From: Lachnospiraceae bacterium
GTDB taxonomy: Bacteria > Bacillota > Clostridia > Lachnospirales > Lachnospiraceae
Direction: 5' to 3'
Length of the DNA stretch: 18,920 bases
Assembly (NCBI GenBank): GCA_021199395.1
Contig: JAJQIE010000300.1
Location: 1-18,920 of the forward strand
This document shows positions 7,571 through 14,398 of this stretch, one piece after another (the first letter of the stretch is position 1; each line of letters begins with the position of its first letter). A program made the position numbers and the translations under genes. Below the pieces are notes generated by a model. That model was given only the letters and a program-made list of their open reading frames with translations, was not told the DNA's origin and did no database searches.

Positions 7571-8575
7571 ATGGCAGCTTCGGATGTCGGAATTGACCTG
7601 GGCACAGCCAGTATTCTGGTGTATGTCAGAGGGAAGGGTGTTGTTTTGAAGGAGCCCTCTGTCGTGGCCTATGATCGTGACACGAATAAAATCAAGGCGA
7701 TTGGGGAGGAAGCCCGGCTGATGCTGGGCAGGACGCCGGGCAATATTATTGCGGTGCGTCCGATGCGCAAGGGTGTGATTTCAGATTACACGGTGACGGA
7801 ACAGATGCTGAAATATTTTATCCAGAAGGCGATCGGAAAGATGTCTTTTCGAAAGCCGCGCGTCAGTATCTGCGTGCCGAGCAGTGTGACTGAGGTGGAG
7901 AAAAAGGCGGTGGAGGATGCGACCTATCAGGCGGGGGCGCGGGAAGTGCATATTATTGAAGAGCCGATCGCTGCGGCAATTGGAGCAGGGATTGACATTT
8001 CCAGGCCTTGCGGAAATATGATCGTAGATATTGGCGGTGGCACCTGCGATGTGGCTGTGATTTCTCTGGAGGGGATCGTGGTCAGCGCTTCGATCAAGGT
8101 GGCGGGCGACGATTTTGACGATGCGATTGTCAGGTATGTTCGCAAAAAATACGGCCTGATGATCGGAGAACAGACTGCAGAGGAGATCAAGATTACGATT
8201 GGTACCGCGTTTGAGAAGCCGGAGCCAAAGGTGATGGAAGTAAAGGGACGCGATCTTGTGACAGGGCTGCCTAAGACCATTCGTGTGACCTCAGAGGATA
8301 CGCGCGATGCGCTCAAGGAAGTGACCGGACAGATCGTAGATGCGGTGCACAGCGTACTGGAGCGCACGCCGCCGGAGCTGGCGGCCGATGTCGTGGACCG
8401 GGGGATCGTGATGACCGGGGGCGGAGCGCTTTTAAGCGGCCTGGAGGAATTGATCGAGGCGCGGACCGGGATTAACACAATGGTTGCGGAGGATCCGATG
8501 ACGGCGGTGGCTGTCGGCACCGGACGATTTGTGGAGCTTTCTGCGACGAACAACAACAAGCCACTGGAGAAATAG
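7571..8575 (+). CDS. mreB: MreB/Mbl family rod shape-determining actin homologue
   Basis: This 334-residue protein is a bacterial actin of the MreB/Mbl family. It forms filaments under the membrane that guide the cell-wall elongation machinery. Actin-fold ATP-binding motifs are clear: the phosphate-1 loop DLGTAS at 9-14, the phosphate-2 loop DIGGGT at 153-158, and the adenosine-binding segment MTGGGALLSG near the C-terminus. Length and the near absence of an N-terminal extension are normal for the family. ATG 7571 is preceded by GGAAAGGGG with about 9 nt spacing. It is not next to mreC and mreD, so it may be a second paralogue (Mbl-like) rather than the main MreB. recD2 begins only 7 nt after its stop, which suggests co-transcription. 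Confidence 0.93.
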   Translation: MAASDVGIDLGTASILVYVRGKGVVLKEPSVVAYDRDTNKIKAIGEEARLMLGRTPGNIIAVRPMRKGVISDYTVTEQMLKYFIQKAIGKMSFRKPRVSICVPSSVTEVEKKAVEDATYQAGAREVHIIEEPIAAAIGAGIDISRPCGNMIVDIGGGTCDVAVISLEGIVVSASIKVAGDDFDDAIVRYVRKKYGLMIGEQTAEEIKITIGTAFEKPEPKVMEVKGRDLVTGLPKTIRVTSEDTRDALKEVTGQIVDAVHSVLERTPPELAADVVDRGIVMTGGGALLSGLEELIEARTGINTMVAEDPMTAVAVGTGRFVELSATNNNKPLEK

Positions 8576-8582
8576 AGCTTTC

Positions 8583-10931
8583 ATGGAGAAACTGGAAGGA
8601 TACATTGACCATATTATATATAGAAACAGCGAGAACGGCTATACGGTATTTGTGCTTGCGGCGCGGGAGGTGGAGACACCGCCCTCTTACGCCCGCGGGC
8701 GCGGGGATTCCCATTCTCTGGTACGCTCGAAGCAGGACGAAACGGAAATTACCTGTGTGGGTACGCTTTCCTACATCGGGGAGGGCGAGAAGGTAGAGCT
8801 GGAGGGTGAATACATATCCCATCCATCCTATGGGGATCAGTTTAAGATCCGGTCTTATCTGGTGAAAGCGCCGGAGGATGCGGAGTCTGTGGAGCGCTAT
8901 CTTGGCTCCGGCGCGATCAAAGGGGTCGGGGCAGCGCTTGCGGCGAGAATTGTCCGGCACTTTGGCGAGGACACATTCCGGCTCATTGAGGAGGAGCCGG
9001 AACGGCTTGCAGAGATAAAGGGTATCAGCGCACGGATGGCGCGGGAGATTGCTGCGCAGGTCTACGAAAAACGTGATATGCGCAAGGCCATGATATATCT
9101 GCAGCAATTTGGCGTCTCTACCACGCTGGCAGTGAAGATTTATGAGAAATATGGCACTGGGATGTATCAGGTGCTGGGGGAAAATCCTTACCGGCTGGCG
9201 GATGATATTACCGGTGTAGGTTTTCGCATTGCGGATGAGATCGCAAAGAGGGCCGGGGTCAGCATCGATTCCGAATATCGCCTGAAAAGCGGTATTTTTT
9301 ATGTATTGCAGCAGGCGGGCGGCGAGGGGCATATGTTTCTGCCGAAAGAGAGCCTGGTCGTGCGCGCGGGGGAGTTACTTGGCGTGGAGCTGGCGAGCAT
9401 CGATCAGTACCTGATGGATCTGGCAGTAGACAAAAAGATTGTGATAAAACAGGAAAAGGAGCAGGTGCGGGTCTATACGGCGCAGGCTTATTTTCTGGAA
9501 ATGAGTACGGCGCGCATGCTGTGTGACCTGAACATTTCCTGCGAGATCGATCAAAATGTGGTACTTCAGAAAATAAATGAAATTGAAAAAAAGACGAAGA
9601 CCGTGCTTGATGAGAAACAAAAGCTGGCGGTTATCGAGGCGGCGCGCTGCGGTCTGCTTGTAATCACGGGAGGACCGGGTACCGGCAAAACAACGACGAT
9701 CAATACTCTGATTTCCTATTTTGAATCAGAAGGACTGCGCATATTGCTGGCTGCGCCGACCGGCCGGGCAGCCAAACGAATGACGGAGGCGACCGGCTGT
9801 GAAGCGAAAACGGTTCACCGGCTTCTGGAAATTGAAGGAAAGCCGGAGCTGTCGGCCCAAGGAGGCTCCTCACAGGACGTTTCCCATAGCGGGGCGGAAA
9901 GCTTTGGGAGAAATGAAGAGAATCCGCTGGATGCGGATGTGATTATTATTGATGAGATGTCGATGGTTGACATTTATCTTATGCATGCGCTTTTAAAGGC
10001 AGTGACTGTCGGTACCCGCCTGATTATGGTTGGGGATGTGAATCAGCTCCCGTCTGTCGGTCCGGGCAGTGTCCTGAAGGACATCATTGCCTCAGAACAA
10101 ACGACTGTTGTGCGTCTGACCCGGATTTTCCGGCAGGCCTCGGAGAGCGATATTGTCATGAATGCACATAAAATCAACCGCGGAGAGCATATTGCTCTTG
10201 ATAATAAGAGCCGGGATTTTTTCTTTCTGCAGCGGCAGGATGCCAATGTGATCATCAGTATTGTGATTCAGCTGATCCGGGAGAAGCTCCCGCGGTATGT
10301 GGATGCGGATGCATTTGACATTCAGGTGCTCACACCGATGCGGAAGGGGCTGCTTGGCGTGGAACGGCTGAACCGGATCCTGCAGGAATATTTAAACCCG
10401 CCGGATCGCGGCAAGCGTGAGCACGAGCAGAATGGCACGATATTCCGCGAGGGCGATAAGGTCATGCAGATTAAAAACAATTACCAGCTTGAGTGGGAAA
10501 TCCGCGGACGCTACGGAATTCCCGTTGAGAAGGGGACCGGTATCTTTAATGGCGATATGGGGATTATTCGCGAAATTAATCTTCATACAGAGCGGATAAC
10601 GGTTGAGTTTGATGAGCACCGTATGGTAGAATATCCTTACAGCGGTCTGGAGGAGCTGGAGCTGTCCTATGCTGTGACCATTCACAAATCACAGGGGAGT
10701 GAATATCCGGCGGTGGTGATTCCGCTTTTGACGGGTCCCAGACTGCTGATGAACCGCAATCTGCTCTATACCGCGGTGACCCGCGCGCGTAAATGCGTGA
10801 CCCTGGTTGGAGACGCGAATACCTTTAACCAGATGATCGACAATATTGTAGAGCAGAAACGCTACACGGCCCTGGATGAGAGGATCCGTGAGCTTTCAGA
10901 GGATGTATGCGACAGCGCGAACCGTTCGTAA
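8583..10931 (+). CDS. recD2: RecD2-type ATP-dependent DNA helicase (SF1B)
   Basis: This 782-residue 5'-3' helicase belongs to the RecD2/YrrC group, which acts without RecBC in repair and replication-fork maintenance. An N-terminal OB-like domain and helix-hairpin-helix repeats (IKGVGAALAARI, IKGISARMAREI, DITGVGFRIADEI) precede the motor. Walker A is GGPGTGKT at 363-370 and Walker B is DE at 457-458. GDVNQLPSVGPGS (motif III), AVTIHKSQGSE (motif V) and LLYTAVTRARK (motif VI) follow. Two low-complexity stretches, about 29-53 and 419-440, look like insertions relative to typical RecD2. The start ATG 8583 lies 7 nt after mreB, with only a weak purine-rich site upstream, so translational coupling is likely. 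Confidence 0.95.
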   Translation: MEKLEGYIDHIIYRNSENGYTVFVLAAREVETPPSYARGRGDSHSLVRSKQDETEITCVGTLSYIGEGEKVELEGEYISHPSYGDQFKIRSYLVKAPEDAESVERYLGSGAIKGVGAALAARIVRHFGEDTFRLIEEEPERLAEIKGISARMAREIAAQVYEKRDMRKAMIYLQQFGVSTTLAVKIYEKYGTGMYQVLGENPYRLADDITGVGFRIADEIAKRAGVSIDSEYRLKSGIFYVLQQAGGEGHMFLPKESLVVRAGELLGVELASIDQYLMDLAVDKKIVIKQEKEQVRVYTAQAYFLEMSTARMLCDLNISCEIDQNVVLQKINEIEKKTKTVLDEKQKLAVIEAARCGLLVITGGPGTGKTTTINTLISYFESEGLRILLAAPTGRAAKRMTEATGCEAKTVHRLLEIEGKPELSAQGGSSQDVSHSGAESFGRNEENPLDADVIIIDEMSMVDIYLMHALLKAVTVGTRLIMVGDVNQLPSVGPGSVLKDIIASEQTTVVRLTRIFRQASESDIVMNAHKINRGEHIALDNKSRDFFFLQRQDANVIISIVIQLIREKLPRYVDADAFDIQVLTPMRKGLLGVERLNRILQEYLNPPDRGKREHEQNGTIFREGDKVMQIKNNYQLEWEIRGRYGIPVEKGTGIFNGDMGIIREINLHTERITVEFDEHRMVEYPYSGLEELELSYAVTIHKSQGSEYPAVVIPLLTGPRLLMNRNLLYTAVTRARKCVTLVGDANTFNQMIDNIVEQKRYTALDERIRELSEDVCDSANRS

Positions 10932-10956
10932 TCCGGGGAAGAGCAATACGAACGTT

Positions 10957-11769
10957 ATGATACAAAACGGAATTCTGAAAAATCTTATATGGCAGACGGG
11001 GTACACGGCGGGGAGACTTCTGTACCCGCCGCGCTGTCCGATCTGTGATGCGCTGCTTCCTGCGTGGATACTGCCTCGGAAAGCGCAGGTCATGGAATGG
11101 GTCTGTGAGGATTGTCGCAAAAAGCTGCCGTGGGCGATGGAGCCTGCATGTATGAAGTGCGGAAAACCTGTGGGAAATCCTGAAACGGAATTTTGTGAGG
11201 ATTGTCTTCGAACACCGCACCTCTATGACAGCGGCCGGGCGGCGTTTGTCTATACAGGAGGGATCAGGCGCAGCGTTTACCGGATGAAATTTCAGAACCG
11301 CCGCGATTATCTCGATTTTTATGCCGCTGCGATGGTATTTGCCGGAGAGCGGTACCTGAGGTACTGGCGGCCGGACGTCATCGTCCCGGTTCCCATGCAC
11401 TGGAGAAAACGGGCTGCGCGGGGATATAATCAGGCGGAGCTTCTGGCGGAGAAAATCAGCCGTCTGACCGGTATTCCATGCGACAGGGGGCTGCTTCGAT
11501 GTACGCGCTATACAGGCAATCAAAAGGAACTGGATCGAAAAGAACGGCTGCGGAATCTCAGGGGAAGCTTTGAAACCGGCAAATGTCGGCCGGATTGTTC
11601 CACGGCGGCGCGGGCACTTCTGGTGGATGATGTCTATACGACAGGCAGCACAATGGATGAGGCGGCGCGGGCGCTCAGAGAGGCCGGTATGCGGCAGATA
11701 TTTTTTCTGGTTATATGTACCGGAAAAGGGAAAAAAAGTTTGCATGACACAAAATCTGTGCTATACTGA
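10957..11769 (+). CDS. comF: ComF family phosphoribosyltransferase-like protein
   Basis: ComF family proteins combine an N-terminal zinc-finger region with a PRTase fold and are linked to DNA uptake or DNA processing. In this 270-residue protein four CxxC-type pairs occur at Cys27/30, 50/53, 65/68 and 80/83. The PRPP-binding loop is LVDDVYTTGST at 222-232. PVPMHWRKRAARGYNQAE is the family hallmark before it. ATG 10957 has GGGGAAGAG about 13 nt upstream, a long spacing; ATG 10903 in the same frame would overlap recD2 and has its purine stretch too close. Coming 25 nt after recD2, it probably shares that transcript. The 3' end also holds a promoter for cdaA. Confidence 0.88.
   Translation: MIQNGILKNLIWQTGYTAGRLLYPPRCPICDALLPAWILPRKAQVMEWVCEDCRKKLPWAMEPACMKCGKPVGNPETEFCEDCLRTPHLYDSGRAAFVYTGGIRRSVYRMKFQNRRDYLDFYAAAMVFAGERYLRYWRPDVIVPVPMHWRKRAARGYNQAELLAEKISRLTGIPCDRGLLRCTRYTGNQKELDRKERLRNLRGSFETGKCRPDCSTAARALLVDDVYTTGSTMDEAARALREAGMRQIFFLVICTGKGKKSLHDTKSVLY
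11740..11767 (+). promoter_or_regulatory. Promoter inside the 3' end of comF, for cdaA-cdaR
   Basis: TTGCAT (11740-11745), a 16-bp spacer and TATACT (11762-11767) resemble a sigma-A promoter. It sits over the last codons and stop of comF and would start transcription near 11774, about 90 nt before cdaA. The 97-nt gap before cdaA fits a separate transcription unit, although read-through from comF is also possible. Confidence 0.5.
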
Positions 11770-11866
11770 AAAAAGTGTGAAGGTTCTGGCCGGGACAGCG
11801 CGCAGACCTGCAGCACAGGCGGGACAGGGCGAGTCCTGGCTTGATCAGAGAAGAGGGGAGATCGGG

Positions 11867-12754
11867 ATGGACGGTATTTTGTTTTGGCTTAGCGACAGCC
11901 TGTCATGGCTGACAATACCGACAGTGTCGATGACTGTCACAGATGTCATTGAGATTTTGATTCTGGCATTTCTCGTATATAGTATTTTACTTTGGATTAA
12001 AAATACAAAAGCATGGAACCTTTTAAAGGGAATGATGACGCTTACAATCTGTATTGCCCTGGTTTATCTCCTGCAGATGACGACGCTGATGTATCTGATG
12101 AACCGGCTTGTAGACATTGCGATTACAGTGGCGGTAGTTGTTTTTCACCCGGAGATTCGGAAAGCATTGGAGCACCTTGGGGAGAAGCCTATTTTTTCAG
12201 GTATCTTTCAGCTTGGGGATGCCAATAAAAATGTATCGGAACGATTCAGCGACAAGACTGTCAATGAGATTGTGAAAGCATCTGTAGAGATGAGCAGGGC
12301 AAAGACAGGCGCGCTGATGGTTATCGAACAGAACATCCGGCTGGCGGAGTACGAGCGGACTGGGATTATGCTGGATTCCATCGTAACCTGTCAGCTTCTG
12401 GTCAATATTTTTGAACATAATACGCCGCTTCACGATGGAGCTGTAATTATAAAGGGGAATCGCATTACGGCTGCGACCTGTTACCTGCCGTTATCTGACA
12501 ATATGATGCTGAATAAGGCTTTGGGTACCAGACACAGAGCGGGTCTTGGCATCAGTGAGGAGACAGACTCACTGACGGTGATTGTTTCTGAGGAGACCGG
12601 CGCTATTTCGATTGCCTACAAGGGAGAACTGAAGCATGGGATTTCATCTGAAGAACTGAAACGGCAGCTTGTGATTTTGCAGAACAAATCAGTTGCCCCC
12701 AGGAAATTTAAGCTCTGGAAGGGGTGGGCGAAGAGTGAAACAAATGAAACATAA
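11867..12754 (+). CDS. cdaA: Membrane-bound diadenylate cyclase CdaA
   Basis: CdaA makes cyclic di-AMP from two ATP. c-di-AMP controls potassium and osmolyte transport and cell-wall homeostasis in Firmicutes. The 295-residue protein has three N-terminal membrane helices (about 22-42, 50-70 and 72-95) and a cytoplasmic DAC domain. Catalytic motifs are intact: DGA at 190-192 within HDGAVII and RHR at 222-224 within GTRHRAGLG. ATG 11867 is preceded by GAGGGGAG with about 6 nt spacing, a strong site. An upstream extension of the frame into comF is rejected. The start of cdaR overlaps its 3' end by 20 nt. The protein is slightly longer than typical CdaA because of a charged C-terminal tail. Confidence 0.96.
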   Translation: MDGILFWLSDSLSWLTIPTVSMTVTDVIEILILAFLVYSILLWIKNTKAWNLLKGMMTLTICIALVYLLQMTTLMYLMNRLVDIAITVAVVVFHPEIRKALEHLGEKPIFSGIFQLGDANKNVSERFSDKTVNEIVKASVEMSRAKTGALMVIEQNIRLAEYERTGIMLDSIVTCQLLVNIFEHNTPLHDGAVIIKGNRITAATCYLPLSDNMMLNKALGTRHRAGLGISEETDSLTVIVSEETGAISIAYKGELKHGISSEELKRQLVILQNKSVAPRKFKLWKGWAKSETNET

Positions 12755-14075
12755 GGGAAACAAAAAACTGCCCGGACGACTGACCAGAAATCTGTCGCTA
12801 AAGCTGTTGTCGGTCGGCGTGGCTTTTCTGATCTGGCTTGTGGTGGCAAATGTTGACAATCCTACCCAGTCAAAATTATTCCGGGACATCAAGATTGAAA
12901 TTATAAATGAAGACAGTGTGACGGAGATTGATAAGGCGTTCGATATCGTTTCCGAGGATTCGGTCGTGATTAAGGTGACGGAACGACGTCGCGTGCTGGA
13001 GAATCTTTCTGCTTCCGATTTTACGGTTGTGGCGGACATGGAGAATCTGACGGAAATGAATACCGTGCCGCTGACCGTTACCTGCAGCAACGAAGCCGTG
13101 ACGCTCGATGAAATTACCGTGGTACCGTCTTCTATGAAAGTAGATCTGGAACAGATTCAGGAAAGCGAATTTGTGGTGACCATAGAGACGACAGGAACGC
13201 CGCAGAGCGGCTATGAAGTGGGGACCACTGAGGTGGTGCAGGGTAAGACTGTACAGATTTCGGGGGCGGAGAGCCTTCTTGAAAGAATCGGTACTGTGAC
13301 CGCTACCGTTTCCGTAAATGGGATTTCCACAGATCAGCGCCTGTCCTCCACACTCACAATTGCCGATAAAAACGGCGATACGCTCAGCGAGACGCAGATG
13401 AGCCGCCTGCAGATTAAGGACTCCACGGGAGTATTGCTGTCGGATAATACTGTGAATGTGGATGTGGAGCTGTGGGAGGTGCTGTACGAGGTTCCGATTG
13501 AGATTGAGACCAGCGGGAGTCCGGAGAATGGATACGAGATTACCGATGTAAGTACAGTCCCGACTACGGTAAACTTAGTCGGAACACAGGAGGCGCTGGA
13601 GACCATAGACTCGCTTGTTGTCAGTACGCCTGTGTCAGTTGCGGGAGCAAACGAGACTTTTACACAGGAGCTGGATATTTCGGAGACTATTAATTCCATG
13701 GAGAATGTACGGCTTGCGCAGGGGGTAGATTCAACGATCTCTGTTACGGTTCAGGTGGAAAAGAATGGCAACCAGACAGTACAGATTGCCCTCTCGGATC
13801 TGACTGTTCTGAACCGTCCGGAGAATATGGTGCTGACATTTTCTCCGGCTGACGCGATTTCGGTGACGGTTCATGCGGACGACGAAGAAAGCACGATTCT
13901 GGCGAGTGAGATTACTGCCACGATAGACCTGGCGGAGTGTAGTGTGGCGGGTGACTATGAGGTACCTGTAACGATTGAATTGCCGGAAGGCTATACTCTG
14001 GTATCTGAGGTAACCCTGATTGTGAACGCTGTGGAAACCGAGCAGATTGAAGCAGCAACGGAGGAATGTTTCTGA
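12735..14075 (+). CDS. cdaR: CdaR (YbbR-domain) partner and regulator of CdaA
   Basis: CdaR (YbbR) is anchored in the membrane, faces the cell exterior and modulates CdaA. This 446-residue protein has a basic start, one membrane helix (about residues 20-40, LLSVGVAFLIWLVVAN) and then four YbbR-like beta-rich repeats. The second and third are clearest, each with an ETxGxPxxGYE motif (TTGTPQSGYEVG and TSGSPENGYEIT). GTG 12735 is preferred because a GAAGGGG-type site precedes it by 7-10 nt; ATG 12744, three codons later, is possible. It overlaps cdaA by 20 nt, and its stop overlaps the next ATG (TGATG), which strongly suggests coupled translation. glmM does not follow here. Confidence 0.93.
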   Translation: MKQMKHKGNKKLPGRLTRNLSLKLLSVGVAFLIWLVVANVDNPTQSKLFRDIKIEIINEDSVTEIDKAFDIVSEDSVVIKVTERRRVLENLSASDFTVVADMENLTEMNTVPLTVTCSNEAVTLDEITVVPSSMKVDLEQIQESEFVVTIETTGTPQSGYEVGTTEVVQGKTVQISGAESLLERIGTVTATVSVNGISTDQRLSSTLTIADKNGDTLSETQMSRLQIKDSTGVLLSDNTVNVDVELWEVLYEVPIEIETSGSPENGYEITDVSTVPTTVNLVGTQEALETIDSLVVSTPVSVAGANETFTQELDISETINSMENVRLAQGVDSTISVTVQVEKNGNQTVQIALSDLTVLNRPENMVLTFSPADAISVTVHADDEESTILASEITATIDLAECSVAGDYEVPVTIELPEGYTLVSEVTLIVNAVETEQIEAATEECF

Positions 14076-14329
14076 TGGAGAAGAGACTGACTGTAAATAA
14101 CGAATTGGGTCTCCATTTGCGCCCGGCGGGAGATCTGTGTACGATTGCGATGGAATATGAGTCAAAGATCACATTTTGTTTTCGAGACCGTGAGTACAAT
14201 GCAAAAAGCCTGCTTAGCGTTTTAAGCGCCTGTGTGCAGAGTGGGGACGAGCTTATAATGAGGTTCGAGGGGCCGGATGAGGCGGCAGCCGCAGAACGTA
14301 TCTCTGCATTTATTGAGGGGTTGCATTGA
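14075..14329 (+). CDS. HPr family phosphocarrier protein
   Basis: This 84-residue protein has the full HPr layout. The phosphorylatable His is at 14 in GLHLRPAG (usually GLHARPA), followed by Arg16 and Pro17. The regulatory serine is at 45 in AKSLLSVLS, equivalent to Ser46 that HPr kinase modifies in Firmicutes. HPr carries phosphate from enzyme I to sugar PTS permeases and, as the seryl-phosphate form, mediates carbon catabolite control. ptsI is not next to it, so it may be a second, Crh-like or specialised HPr. GGAGG at 14060-14064 lies 10 nt before ATG 14075, and the start overlaps the cdaR stop as TGATG. This ties its expression to cdaA-cdaR. Confidence 0.88.
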   Translation: MEKRLTVNNELGLHLRPAGDLCTIAMEYESKITFCFRDREYNAKSLLSVLSACVQSGDELIMRFEGPDEAAAAERISAFIEGLH

Positions 14330-14398
14330 ACAGCCCCTTTGACTGTGGGGGAATAAAATACAGAAATGCCGGGAGCATGTAAAAGGAAAGGACACCTT

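Noticed and set aside
7927..8559. 210-codon minus-strand ORF within mreB
   Set aside because: It is Ser/Thr/Ile-rich antisense translation of the MreB gene without a start signal.
11570..11866. N-terminal extension of the cdaA frame into comF
   Set aside because: The strong GAGGGGAG site before ATG 11867 and the standard CdaA N-terminus show that the upstream part is out-of-frame comF.
11700..11866. c-di-AMP (ydaO-type) riboswitch ahead of cdaA
   Set aside because: The leader is under 100 nt and shows none of the conserved blocks of that riboswitch by eye.
14310..14340. Terminator after the HPr gene (GGGGTTG...CAGCCCCTTT)
   Set aside because: The stem is short with an internal mismatch, overlaps the stop codon and is followed by only three T. 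It is too weak to call.
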